A stretch of 64,000 nucleotides of DNA from Bradyrhizobium monzae (GTDB lineage Bacteria; Pseudomonadota; Alphaproteobacteria; Rhizobiales; Xanthobacteraceae): NCBI RefSeq assembly GCF_021458635.1, contig NZ_JAIRDQ010000009.1, positions 1-64,000 of the forward strand, read 5' to 3'. Below the pieces are notes generated by a model. It saw nothing but the letters and a program-made list of their open reading frames with translations. It was not told where the DNA came from and did not search any database. This document shows, piece after piece, positions 45,062-53,478 of the stretch. Numbering within the stretch: the first letter of the stretch is position 1; each line of letters opens with the position of its first letter. A program made the position numbers and the translations under genes.

Positions 45062-45139
45062 ACTGAATACTCGAAACGCGCGTCTGGCCGGGTGGGCCAG
45101 TCCCCGCCGTTGATGTAGCACTTTTATGAACGGGAGTCG

Positions 45140-45916
45140 TCAGGCATCCAGGCGCATGGGTAGTCCGCGCCGGGCCATGTGCTCCTTGGCTTCGCGGATG
45201 GTGAATTCCCCGAAGTGGAAGATCGAGGCGGCCAGCACGGCGGTGGCACGCCCATCGCGGATACCATCGACGAGGTGGTCGAGATTGCCGACGCCGCCGG
45301 AGGCGATCACGGGAACGGCAACACTGTCGGCGATGGCCCGGGTCAGCGGGATATCAAAGCCCTGCCTGGTGCCGTCTCGATCCATCGAGGTGAGCAGAAT
45401 TTCACCAGCGCCGAGCGAGACCACTTCCTGGGCATATTCGATGGCGTCGATGCCGGTCGAGTTGCGGCCGCCATGGGTGAAGATTTCCCAGCGCTCGCCG
45501 CCGCCCGCGCGCTTGACCCGCTTGGCGTCGATCGCGACCACGACGCACTGCTCGCCGAATTTTTCGGCGGCTTCCCTGACGAACTCGCGCCGCGACACCG
45601 CGGCGCTGTTGATCGAGACCTTGTCGGCGCCGGCACGCAGCAGCGTCTTGATGTCGTCCACCTTGCGGACGCCGCCGCCGACGGTGACCGGCATGAAGCA
45701 GGCTTCCGCCGTGCGCCGGACCACGTCCAGCATGATACCGCGGTTCTCATGGGTCGCGGTGATGTCAAGAAACGTGAGCTCGTCGGCGCCAGCGGCGTCA
45801 TAGGCGATCGCGGCCTCGACGGGATCGCCGGCATCGCGCAAATCGACGAAGTTGACGCCCTTGACGACGCGGCCGTCCTTGACGTCGAGGCAGGGGATCA
45901 CGCGCACCTTGAACAT
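45140..45916 (-). CDS. hisF: Imidazole glycerol phosphate synthase, cyclase subunit
   Basis: A 258-residue TIM barrel that with HisH makes imidazole glycerol phosphate and AICAR. Seen: RVIPCLDVKDGRVVKGVNF with the first catalytic Asp, AGADELTFLDITA, VTVGGGVRKVDDI, and LLTSMDRDGTRQGFD with the second catalytic Asp. 3 bp behind hisA, so the two are tightly coupled. Confidence 0.98.
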   Translation of the reverse strand: MFKVRVIPCLDVKDGRVVKGVNFVDLRDAGDPVEAAIAYDAAGADELTFLDITATHENRGIMLDVVRRTAEACFMPVTVGGGVRKVDDIKTLLRAGADKVSINSAAVSRREFVREAAEKFGEQCVVVAIDAKRVKRAGGGERWEIFTHGGRNSTGIDAIEYAQEVVSLGAGEILLTSMDRDGTRQGFDIPLTRAIADSVAVPVIASGGVGNLDHLVDGIRDGRATAVLAASIFHFGEFTIREAKEHMARRGLPMRLDA

Positions 45917-45919
45917 GTG

Positions 45920-46660
45920 TCAGCTCCTGGGCGGCGCGTTGCGGATCAAGGTGAGGGCGGCGGCGGGATCGAGCCGGCCGTCATAGAGCGCGCGGCCGGC
46001 GATCGCGCCGGCGAGCTTTTTCGCGCGCGGCGTCAGCATCGCCTTGACGTCCTCGATCGAGGCGAGGCCGCCGGAGGCGATCACGGGAATCGAGATGGCG
46101 TCTGCGAGCGCAATGGTCGCATCGAGGTTCAAGCCCTTGAGCAGGCCGTCGCGCGCGATGTCGGTGAAGATGATGGCGGCAACGCCGGCATCCTCGAAAC
46201 GCTGCGCGATCTCCAGCACCGTGACCTGCGAGGTCTCGGCCCAACCTTCGACCGCGACCTTGCCGTCGCGCGCGTCGAGCCCGACTGCGACGCGGCCGGG
46301 GAATTTTTTCGCGGCCGCCTTCACCAGCTCCGGATCGCGCACCGCAGCCGTGCCGATGATGACGCGGGTGATACCCTTCTCGAGCCAGGCTTCGACGGTC
46401 GCGAGATCACGAATGCCGCCGCCGAGCTGCACCGGGATATTGATGGTCTTCAGCATCCCTTCAACCGCCTGCGCGTTCACCGGCTTGCCGGCAAAGGCAC
46501 CGTCGAGATCGACGACGTGGAGATACTCAAAGCCCTGCGTGACGAAGCTCTCGGCTTGCGCGGCAGGATCGAGATTGAACACGGTCGCGCGCGCCATGTC
46601 GCCTTGCTCGAGGCGTACGCACTGGCCGTTCTTGAGGTCGATGGCAGGAAAGAGAATCAT
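45920..46660 (-). CDS. hisA: ProFAR isomerase (HisA)
   Basis: A 246-residue TIM barrel performing the Amadori isomerisation before HisF/HisH. Seen: ILFPAIDLKNGQCVRLEQGD with the catalytic Asp, VQLGGGIRDLATVEAWL, GLDARDGKVAVEGW, and FTDIARDGLLKGLN. Paralogous fold with adjacent HisF. A 113-bp repeat element separates it from hisH upstream. Confidence 0.98.
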   Translation of the reverse strand: MILFPAIDLKNGQCVRLEQGDMARATVFNLDPAAQAESFVTQGFEYLHVVDLDGAFAGKPVNAQAVEGMLKTINIPVQLGGGIRDLATVEAWLEKGITRVIIGTAAVRDPELVKAAAKKFPGRVAVGLDARDGKVAVEGWAETSQVTVLEIAQRFEDAGVAAIIFTDIARDGLLKGLNLDATIALADAISIPVIASGGLASIEDVKAMLTPRAKKLAGAIAGRALYDGRLDPAAALTLIRNAPPRS

Positions 46661-46695
46661 GATTGAGCCAGGATCTTTCCACGCACACGGTGCGC

Positions 46696-46808
46696 TCCCT
46701 CCCCCCTTGTGGGGGAGGGTTGGGGAGAGGGGTAAGCCACGGGCACCGCCGTTGGGGCTACCCCCCTCCCGAACGCTGCGCGTTCGACCTCCCCCACAAG
46801 GGGGGAGG
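46696..46808. repeat. 113-bp GC-rich inverted repeat (CCCTCCCCC type)
   Basis: Both ends are hairpins: CCCTCCCCCC-TTGT-GGGGGAGGG on the left and CCTCCCCCACAAGGGGGGAGG on the right. The middle carries GAACGCTGCGCGTTCG. Inserted between hisH and hisA. Elements of similar plan are at 49481-49585 and 52754-52874. Confidence 0.8.
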
Positions 46809-46832
46809 TAACAAGAGAGAGCGAAGCGACCA

Positions 46833-47483
46833 TCACGGTTTCCATCGCAAGAAGTTCGAGATCAGGGCCAAGCCAAAACGCTGGCTCTTCTCGGGGTGAA
46901 ACTGCGTGCCGATGGCGGTGTCCTTGCCGACGATCGCGGTGACAGGCCCGCCATAGTCGGCGCGCGCGAGCACGTCCGCTTCGTTGGCGGCGTTGAGGTG
47001 GTAGGAGTGCACGAAATAGGCGTGCTGGCCCTTGGGGCCGAGCGGCAGCTTGTTCAGCACCGGATGCTCTTGCAGCACATCGAGCGTATTCCAGCCCATA
47101 TGCGGGATCTTCAGGCTTTCATCGCGTGGCGTGATCTTTTCGACATCGCCGCCGATCCAGTTCAGGCCCTCGGTGATGACATGCTCCTTGCCGCGGCTCG
47201 CCATCAGCTGCATGCCGACACAAATGCCGAAGAAGGGCCGCGCCTTAACGCGAACGGCCTCGTTGATCGCCTCGACCATGCCGTTAACGGCGTCCAGGCC
47301 GCGCCGGCAATCGGCGAACGCGCCGACGCCCGGCAGCACCAAACGGTCGGCGCTGTAGGCCTGGTCCGGATCGCTGGTCACGAAGACCTTTTGCGGATTC
47401 TCCATGCTGCGCGCAGCGCGCTCAAAAGCCTTGGCGGCGGAATGCAGATTCCCGGAACCGTAATCGATGATGGCGACGCTCAT
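46833..47483 (-). CDS. hisH: Imidazole glycerol phosphate synthase, glutaminase subunit
   Basis: A 216-residue class I glutamine amidotransferase that feeds ammonia to HisF. Seen: VAIIDYGSGNLHS start, LPGVGAFADC, nucleophile in FFGICVGMQLM, and the His-Glu of the triad in GTQFHPEKS. ATG 47483 overlaps the DUF2628 stop by 4 bases. Confidence 0.97.
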   Translation of the reverse strand: MSVAIIDYGSGNLHSAAKAFERAARSMENPQKVFVTSDPDQAYSADRLVLPGVGAFADCRRGLDAVNGMVEAINEAVRVKARPFFGICVGMQLMASRGKEHVITEGLNWIGGDVEKITPRDESLKIPHMGWNTLDVLQEHPVLNKLPLGPKGQHAYFVHSYHLNAANEADVLARADYGGPVTAIVGKDTAIGTQFHPEKSQRFGLALISNFLRWKP

Positions 47484-48010
47484 CTTGACCCTCCCGGTTC
47501 TGGAAACAATCCAATGATGCCGCCGGCCGGAAGCGGCGGCGGGTTGGAAAACTGCTGACCCGGCAGATTGCGGGTCGGCGGCGGCCCGCCGCGATCGACA
47601 GCCCATTGATCGTTGACGATGCCGCGCTGCTTCTGGCTCCAGCGCTCGAAGAAGCGGCGCTCGGCGGTGTCTTCGTCGTCAGCGACGACGACGTCGAGCT
47701 GCCGCCATTTGCCGCGCGACAATGTCCAGCGCCGCAGGCTCGAGGCTTCGAAGCCCATCAGCAGCGCGACGATGGTGTTGGCAAAGAAGATCGCGCTGCG
47801 GCCGACGCCGAGGCTGTGCAGCCCGGCATCGAACGCCGCGAGGAAGACGATCCAGCCGATCAGGGCCAGCCAAAGCCTGTTCCAGGCCAGCCAGAACGGG
47901 CCGAGCACCATCGCCCAGAAATGGAAGCCGTCGCGCACGAACACGAATCTGTCGGTCGCGCGCAGGTCGGCCCCGCCTGGGGTGGGAGCATGAACTGTGT
48001 AGACAGGCAT
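47480..48010 (-). CDS. DUF2628 membrane protein
   Basis: A 176-residue protein with two or three hydrophobic helices in its middle (FWAMVLGPFWLAWNRLWLAL region and GLHSLGVGRSAIFFANTIVALLMG region) and a Pro/Gly-rich soluble tail. FVRDGFHFWAMVLGPFWLAW matches the DUF2628 opening. Function unknown. Inserted between hisB and hisH in the histidine operon, with a 4-base overlap to hisH; this position is common in rhizobia. Confidence 0.85.
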   Translation of the reverse strand: MPVYTVHAPTPGGADLRATDRFVFVRDGFHFWAMVLGPFWLAWNRLWLALIGWIVFLAAFDAGLHSLGVGRSAIFFANTIVALLMGFEASSLRRWTLSRGKWRQLDVVVADDEDTAERRFFERWSQKQRGIVNDQWAVDRGGPPPTRNLPGQQFSNPPPLPAGGIIGLFPEPGGSR

Positions 48011-48079
48011 TTTCGATGCCCCGTTCTCGAGAATTGAGTAGGTGCCGCCGGCAGCGCTTCGGCCACCGAGACGGAGACG

Positions 48080-48673
48080 TCAGCCACCAAGCGAGCCCTT
48101 GGTGGACGGGATCTCGCCCGCCGTCTTGGGATCGATCGCAACGGCAGTGCGCAGCGCCCGCGCCAGGCCCTTGAAGCAGGACTCGGCGATATGGTGGCTG
48201 TTATCGCCATATAGGGTCTCGACGTGGAGAGTCACGCCGGCATTCATGGCGAAGGCCTGGAACCACTCGCGCACCAGCTCGGTGTCGAACTCACCGATCT
48301 TGTCGCGGGGGAAGTCGGCCTTGAACACCAGGAACGGGCGGCCCGAAATGTCGATGACCACGCGCGACAGCGTCTCGTCCATGGGCATGTGCACGCCGGC
48401 ATAGCGGGTGATGCCCGCCATGTTGCCGAGCGCCTGCTTGACCGCCTGGCCGAGTGCGATGCCGGTGTCTTCGGTGGTATGGTGATGGTCAATGTGCAGG
48501 TCGCCGACCGCCTTGACCGTGAGGTCGATGCGGGAATGGCGGGCGAGGAGATCGAGCATATGGTCGAAAAAGCCGATGCCGGTCGCGATATTGGCCACGC
48601 CGGTGCCATCGAGGTTCACGGTGACCTCGATGTCGGTTTCCTTGGTCTTGCGCTTGATCGTCGCGGTGCGCAT
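48080..48673 (-). CDS. hisB: Imidazoleglycerol-phosphate dehydratase
   Basis: A 197-residue monofunctional dehydratase for the step after HisF/HisH. Seen: RKTKETDIEVTVNLDG, GIGFFDHMLDLLARHS, DLHIDHHHTTEDTGIALGQA with the metal-binding histidines, and NSHHIAESCFKGLARALR. It lacks the phosphatase half found in E. coli HisB. First gene of the minus-strand his cluster, divergent from hslV. Confidence 0.98.
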   Translation of the reverse strand: MRTATIKRKTKETDIEVTVNLDGTGVANIATGIGFFDHMLDLLARHSRIDLTVKAVGDLHIDHHHTTEDTGIALGQAVKQALGNMAGITRYAGVHMPMDETLSRVVIDISGRPFLVFKADFPRDKIGEFDTELVREWFQAFAMNAGVTLHVETLYGDNSHHIAESCFKGLARALRTAVAIDPKTAGEIPSTKGSLGG

Positions 48674-48695
48674 TGAAAGTTGGTTTCCATCCTGG

Positions 48696-48723
48696 CTTGA
48701 GGGCCGAAAACGCCAGTCTATTA
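48696..48723 (+). promoter_or_regulatory. Candidate RpoH-type promoter of hslVU
   Basis: CTTGAGG (48696-48702), 14-bp spacer, TCTATTA (48717-48723), in the hisB-hslV divergent region, about 150 bp upstream of hslV. Same spacer as the candidate dnaK promoter. hslVU is a classical heat-shock operon. Confidence 0.5.
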
Positions 48724-48875
48724 ACAGCCAAATGCCGCCTTCGCTACTGCGGGAACGGCTGGCCGGCCTCTACTTCTGCCTATGGTGAGCGAATTTGAGG
48801 CCGGAACGGCCCGTTGTGCGCCAGTTGTCCCTTTGCCCCCGACCGCCTAAATCAGCCCGGACAATGAGGGTTATT

Positions 48876-49436
48876 ATGCAGGATTCCCAGAACAGCTCGC
48901 CGGTCTGGCACGGCACCACGATTTTGACGGTCCGCAAGGGCGGCAAGGTGGTGGTCGGCGGCGACGGCCAGGTCTCGATCGGCCAGACCGTGATCAAGTC
49001 CAACGCCAAAAAGGTCCGGAAACTCGGCAAGGGCGACGTCATCGGCGGATTTGCCGGTGCGACGGCCGACGCCTTCACCCTGTTCGAGCGACTCGAGAGC
49101 AAGCTCGAGCAATATCCGGGGCAATTGACTCGGGCCGCCGTGGAGCTCGCCAAGGACTGGCGCACCGACCGCTACCTCCGGCGGCTGGAGGCCATGATGA
49201 TCGTGGCCGACAAGGACGTCTCCCTGGTCCTGACCGGGACCGGCGACGTGCTCGAGCCCGAGGCCGGCGTCATGGCGATCGGCTCCGGTGGCAATTACGC
49301 GCTGGCTGCCGCCCGCGCCCTGATCGACACCGACAAGGACGCCGAGACCATCGTCCGCCGCTCGCTCGATATCGCCGCCGACATCTGCGTTTACACCAAC
49401 CGCAACGTCACCATCGAAGCGCTGACGGCCGGCTGA
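48876..49436 (+). CDS. hslV: ATP-dependent protease subunit HslV
   Basis: A 186-residue proteasome-like threonine peptidase. The catalytic Thr is residue 14 in GTTILTVRKGG, exposed after removal of a 13-residue leader, which is longer than the single Met in E. coli. Further blocks: VVGGDGQVSIGQTVIKSNAKKVR, GFAGATADAFTLFERLE and AIGSGGNYALAAARAL. An ATG at 48864 is a possible alternative start. hslU follows after a DUF2585 gene. Confidence 0.97.
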   Translation: MQDSQNSSPVWHGTTILTVRKGGKVVVGGDGQVSIGQTVIKSNAKKVRKLGKGDVIGGFAGATADAFTLFERLESKLEQYPGQLTRAAVELAKDWRTDRYLRRLEAMMIVADKDVSLVLTGTGDVLEPEAGVMAIGSGGNYALAAARALIDTDKDAETIVRRSLDIAADICVYTNRNVTIEALTAG

Positions 49437-49480
49437 GGATTCATCTGTGGCTGAACAGCGGAGGTCAGGACTGACTGTAA

Positions 49481-49585
49481 CCTCTCCCGCTTGCGGGAGA
49501 GGTCGCGCCGAAGGCGCGGGTGAGGGCTCTCGCCCCTTGGGGGTTCTCGCCAACGGAGACACCCTCTCCCGCAAGCGGGAGAGGG
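49481..49585. repeat. 105-bp inverted repeat (CCTCTCCCGC type)
   Basis: Two terminal hairpins, CCTCTCCCGC-TT-GCGGGAGAGG at the left and CCTCTCCCGC-AA-GCGGGAGAGG at the right, enclose GGGTGAGGGCTCTCGCC. Lies between hslV and DUF2585, inside the expected hslVU transcript. A 121-bp relative is at 52754. Confidence 0.85.
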
Positions 49586-49604
49586 AGCGGACCGCCGCTT
49601 GGGC

Positions 49605-50210
49605 ATGACATTCCCGCCCGCCAAGAGCACCAGGACAGCGATCCCCGCGATCTATTGGGTCGGCATCGCGCTGCTGTTACTGGCGCTGCAGGCCTCGATC
49701 CTGTTTGCGATGGGGCGGGTGCCGATCTGCACCTGCGGCTACGTCAAGCTCTGGCATGGCGTGGTGAACAGCTCGGAGAACTCCCAGCATATCGCCGACT
49801 GGTACAGTTTCTCGCACGTGCTGCACGGCTTCCTGTTCTATGGACTGACATGGCTCTTGGTCTCACGGCGCCTCATCTGGCCGGCGCGGCTGATCATCGC
49901 GATGCTGATCGAGGGCGCCTGGGAGATCGTCGAGAACTCGCCGTTCATCATCGAGCGCTACCGCGCCGGCACGATCTCGCTGGATTATTTTGGCGACAGC
50001 ATCGTCAACTCGGTCTCGGACACGTTGTTCATGATGCTGGGGTTCCTCATCGCGCGCGTGCTGCCGATCCCCGCAACAATCGTCCTCGGGCTCGCCTTCG
50101 AGATCATGCTGGCGCTGCACATTCGCGACAATCTGACGCTCAACGTCCTGATGCTGATCCATCCGATCGAGGCCGTGAAGCAATGGCAATCCGGTCCGCC
50201 GATCATCTGA
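49605..50210 (+). CDS. DUF2585 (UPF0314) membrane protein
   Basis: A 201-residue integral membrane protein with about four hydrophobic helices (AIYWVGIALLLLALQASIL region, LHGFLFYGLTWLLV, a central ARLIIAMLIEGAWEIVENSPF segment, LFMMLGFLIARVLPIPATIV). PICTCGYVKLWHG and EGAWEIVENSPFIIERYR are conserved family blocks with charged residues inside helices. Function unknown; the gene is usually found between hslV and hslU in Rhizobiales. ATG 49605 used; TTG 49599 possible. Confidence 0.85.
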   Translation: MTFPPAKSTRTAIPAIYWVGIALLLLALQASILFAMGRVPICTCGYVKLWHGVVNSSENSQHIADWYSFSHVLHGFLFYGLTWLLVSRRLIWPARLIIAMLIEGAWEIVENSPFIIERYRAGTISLDYFGDSIVNSVSDTLFMMLGFLIARVLPIPATIVLGLAFEIMLALHIRDNLTLNVLMLIHPIEAVKQWQSGPPII

Positions 50211-50262
50211 CGGTCAAAAAAGCGGCTTGTCGCCGCCGGCTTCTAATCCTAGCTAAGGTCCC

Positions 50263-51567
50263 ATGACAGACTTCTCTCCCCGCGAAATCGTTTCCGAACT
50301 CGACCGTTTCATCGTCGGCCAGGCCGACGCCAAGCGCGCCGTCTCGATCGCGCTGCGCAACCGCTGGCGGCGGCAGCAGCTCACCGGTTCCTTGCGTGAG
50401 GAAGTGCTGCCGAAGAACATCCTGATGATCGGCCCGACCGGCGTCGGCAAAACGGAAATCGCGCGGCGATTGGCAAAACTCGCGAACGCGCCGTTCCTGA
50501 AGGTGGAAGCAACGAAATTCACCGAGGTCGGCTATGTCGGCCGCGACGTCGAGCAGATCGTGCGTGATCTCGTCGAGGTCGCGATTGCCCAGGTCCGTGA
50601 GAAGAAGCGCAAGGACGTGCACGCGCGCGCCCAGCTTGCCGCGGAAGAGCGCGTGCTCGATGCGCTGGTCGGCGCCAATGCCAGCGCCGCAACCCGCGAA
50701 TCCTTCCGCAAGAGGCTGCGGGCGGGCGAGCTCAACGACAAGGAAATCGAGATCGAGACGCAGTCGTCCGGCAGCGGCATGCCGATGTTCGAAATCCCGG
50801 GGATGCCGGGCGCGCAGATGGGCGCGATCTCGATCGGCGACATCTTTGGCAAGATGGGCGGCCGCAGCAAGACGCGGCGGCTGACGGTCGAGGGCTCGCA
50901 CGAGATCCTCGTCAACGAAGAGTCCGACAAGCTGCTGGATACCGACCAGCTGACGCTGGAGGCGATCAGCGCGGTCGAGAACAACGGCATCGTATTCCTG
51001 GATGAGATCGACAAGATCTGCGCCCGCGACGGCCGCGTCGGCGGCGACGTCTCGCGCGAAGGCGTGCAGCGCGATCTGCTGCCGCTGATCGAGGGCACCA
51101 CGGTCTCGACCAAGCACGGCGCGGTGAAGACCGACCACATCCTGTTCATCGCCTCCGGCGCCTTCCACGTGGCAAAGCCGTCCGACCTGTTACCGGAATT
51201 GCAGGGCCGCCTGCCGATCCGCGTCGAGCTGCAGGCACTGACCCGCGACGACATGCGCCGCATCCTGACCGAGCCCGAGGCCTCGCTGATCAAGCAATAT
51301 GTCGCCCTAATGCTGACGGAAGGCGTCACGCTCGACATCACCGACGACGCCATCGACGCGCTCGCCGATGTCGCGGTCGCCGTCAATTCCACCGTCGAGA
51401 ACATCGGCGCACGCAGGCTCCAGACCGTGATGGAGCGGGTGCTGGACGAAATCTCCTTCACCGCCCCCGACCGCAATGGCGAGACCGTCCGGGTCGACGC
51501 CGATTTCGTGCAGAAGCACGTCGGCGACCTCGCCAAGAACGCGGATTTGAGCCGGTTTATTTTGTGA
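50263..51567 (+). CDS. hslU: ATP-dependent protease ATPase subunit HslU
   Basis: A 434-residue AAA+ unfoldase that docks on HslV. Seen: SPREIVSELDRFIVGQADAK, Walker A GPTGVGKTE, the pore-loop region EVGYVGRDVEQIVRDL (GYVG), a shorter I-domain, Walker B IVFLDEIDKI, and the C-terminal DLSRFIL that inserts into HslV pockets. The ATG at 50263 follows GCTAAGGTCCC. Confidence 0.99.
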   Translation: MTDFSPREIVSELDRFIVGQADAKRAVSIALRNRWRRQQLTGSLREEVLPKNILMIGPTGVGKTEIARRLAKLANAPFLKVEATKFTEVGYVGRDVEQIVRDLVEVAIAQVREKKRKDVHARAQLAAEERVLDALVGANASAATRESFRKRLRAGELNDKEIEIETQSSGSGMPMFEIPGMPGAQMGAISIGDIFGKMGGRSKTRRLTVEGSHEILVNEESDKLLDTDQLTLEAISAVENNGIVFLDEIDKICARDGRVGGDVSREGVQRDLLPLIEGTTVSTKHGAVKTDHILFIASGAFHVAKPSDLLPELQGRLPIRVELQALTRDDMRRILTEPEASLIKQYVALMLTEGVTLDITDDAIDALADVAVAVNSTVENIGARRLQTVMERVLDEISFTAPDRNGETVRVDADFVQKHVGDLAKNADLSRFIL

Positions 51568-51595
51568 TTCCGCGCGGTCGCGCTATTGGTGCCGC

Positions 51596-52720
51596 GTGAC
51601 CGCACGCATCCTGCAAAATCCCTGGCGCCTCCTGCTCGCGATCAACGCCGCAATGATCGTCGGCGTGTTCGTTCACAAGATCCAGCTGCCGCCTTACGTC
51701 CCCTACATCCACCTCCTCGTCGACTACCATTTCGGCTTCATCAAGCGCGCGCTGATCGGGGCGATCGTCGCGCTGTTCACGGACAAGGTGCCGGTGTGGC
51801 TGGTGTACGCACTCGGCGGGGTGACGTGGCTGGTGACGCTGGGGCTCTACGCAAAACTGTTTCAGAAGACGTTCGGCTTCACCGCGAAGACGCTGCCGCT
51901 GTTCGTCTTCATCGCGGGCTCGCCGTTCTTCCTGAAGAATTTCATGCACACGCTCGGCCATTTCGACATCTATGGCTGTGCGCTGGCGATCATCCTGCTG
52001 CTGATGCCCGCGCGCTCATTGCTGTTCGTGGCGACGGCGGCGCTGTTCTCGATCGTTCTCGTGCTGATCCATCACATTCATCTCCTGATGTATGTGCCGA
52101 CGATCATCACCGTCGTCGTGACCAGGCACTATCTCGCTGACGGCCTTAAGCGCCGCAATGTCGCGTTCGGCCTCGTCGCCCTCGCCACGGTCGTCGCACT
52201 GTTCTTCGCCGCGCAGTTCCTCGGAACGATGCCGATTCCGGAAGCGGATTTCGTCGCCTATCTGACGACCCGGATGGTCGATCCATCCCGCGCCGATCTC
52301 CTGCAATTCAGCTACATCTGGTACCAGCCGCTGGCGAAGGAGATTTCGGATACCTGGGGCCGGCTGCCGCACAACAGCCTCGGCATTCCCGTGTTCGCGC
52401 TGCTGATCTGGCTGCACACGCCGCTATGGCGCTTCTTCGCGAACCTGATCAGCGGGCTCGCGAACGAGGCGCACCGTCGTCTCGTGATCGCGGCGCTGAT
52501 CGGCGTCAGCCTCGCTTATCTCGTGATGTTTGCGATGGTGTTCGACTATTCGCGCTGGATCTCGAACTGGGCGGTCTGCATGTTCCTGATCCTGCATGCG
52601 GTGAAGATGCTGCCGGCCAGCAAGGAGATGCTGTTGATCCCGGCCGAGGACCAGAAGACCAACATCTTCGGCCTGATCATCACCTTGATCCCGCGCGTCG
52701 GAATCGTCCGGCCGTTCTGA
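51596..52720 (+). CDS. Polytopic membrane protein of unknown function
   Basis: A 374-residue protein with about eight to nine hydrophobic segments. No family was recognised with confidence; short conserved-looking parts such as LLVDYHFGFIKRALIG and HTLGHFDIYGCALAIILLL recall polytopic membrane proteins of cell-surface polysaccharide loci. GTG start 29 bp behind hslU; alternative ATG starts would cut the first helix. Codon use is normal. Not obviously linked to HslUV. Confidence 0.72.
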   Translation: MTARILQNPWRLLLAINAAMIVGVFVHKIQLPPYVPYIHLLVDYHFGFIKRALIGAIVALFTDKVPVWLVYALGGVTWLVTLGLYAKLFQKTFGFTAKTLPLFVFIAGSPFFLKNFMHTLGHFDIYGCALAIILLLMPARSLLFVATAALFSIVLVLIHHIHLLMYVPTIITVVVTRHYLADGLKRRNVAFGLVALATVVALFFAAQFLGTMPIPEADFVAYLTTRMVDPSRADLLQFSYIWYQPLAKEISDTWGRLPHNSLGIPVFALLIWLHTPLWRFFANLISGLANEAHRRLVIAALIGVSLAYLVMFAMVFDYSRWISNWAVCMFLILHAVKMLPASKEMLLIPAEDQKTNIFGLIITLIPRVGIVRPF

Positions 52721-52753
52721 GAGGATTCAGTCCGACTACGAAGACGGTGCGCT

Positions 52754-52874
52754 CCCTCTCCCGCTTGCGGGGGAGGGCTGGGGTGGGGGGTGTCTCCGCA
52801 GAGAGATTCCCCAAGAGGAGAGAGCCCTCACCCGCCGCGCTTCGCGCGACGACCTCTCCCGCAAGCGGGAGAGG
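52754..52874. repeat. 121-bp inverted repeat (CCTCTCCCGC type)
   Basis: Same plan as 49481-49585: left hairpin CCCTCTCCCGCTTGCGGG, right hairpin CCTCTCCCGCAAGCGGG, with GAGAGCCCTCACCCG in the middle. Fills the convergent gap between the membrane-protein gene and the Smr gene and ends 11 bp before the Smr stop codon. Confidence 0.85.
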
Positions 52875-52884
52875 TGTAGAGCCA

Positions 52885-53478
52885 CTAAAATCGCGCGCGC
52901 CTGATCCGCACGTAAAGCGCGCCCTCGCCGCCATGGCCGATGCCGGCTTCCTCGAATCCGACGACGAAGCTGCGAAACTCCGGCAGGCTCAGCCATTCCG
53001 GCACCTGGCGGCGCAGCACGCCGCTTTCGCCGCCGCTTCTTCCCTTGCCGGTGATGACCAGCACAAAGGTCATGCCGTCGTGATGGGCGCGGTGCAGGAA
53101 GCCGGTCAAGGCACGGTGCGCGCGCATCTGGGTCATGCCGTGCAGATCAAGCCGCGCCTCGATCTCGCTGCGGCCGCGCGACAGTTTTGTGCGCTCGCGC
53201 TTGCCGAGCGGGGCCAGCGGCGGCATTGCCGGTTTTGAAGGGCGCGGGGCCGCCGTGGCAGCCAATGGCCGCGGCGACAGCGCGGGCTTGCCAACATGCG
53301 CTGCAGGCGCTGGCTTGGCGCGCGGTTCGGTGTGCACCTTCGTCGCGCGATGCTTTCGCAGCGGCTTGACCTGCTTTGCGACCAGCTCCCACAGCTCGCG
53401 ATCTTCCTCGCTGAGCACGCGACGGCGCTGCGAGGGACGCGGCGGATCCAGCACCGGCGGACGGGACGATCGCTTCAT
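52885..53478 (-). CDS. Smr-domain protein
   Basis: A 197-residue protein: basic, Ala/Pro-rich N-terminal half (1-95), then a MutS2-type Smr domain with LDLHGMTQMRAHRAL and VLVITGKGRSGGESGVLRR, followed by the end FEEAGIGHGGEGALYVRIRR. Smr domains nick or bind branched nucleic acids or stalled-ribosome RNA; the role here is not known. ATG 53478 overlaps the mltA stop by 4 bases. Confidence 0.9.
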   Translation of the reverse strand: MKRSSRPPVLDPPRPSQRRRVLSEEDRELWELVAKQVKPLRKHRATKVHTEPRAKPAPAAHVGKPALSPRPLAATAAPRPSKPAMPPLAPLGKRERTKLSRGRSEIEARLDLHGMTQMRAHRALTGFLHRAHHDGMTFVLVITGKGRSGGESGVLRRQVPEWLSLPEFRSFVVGFEEAGIGHGGEGALYVRIRRARF

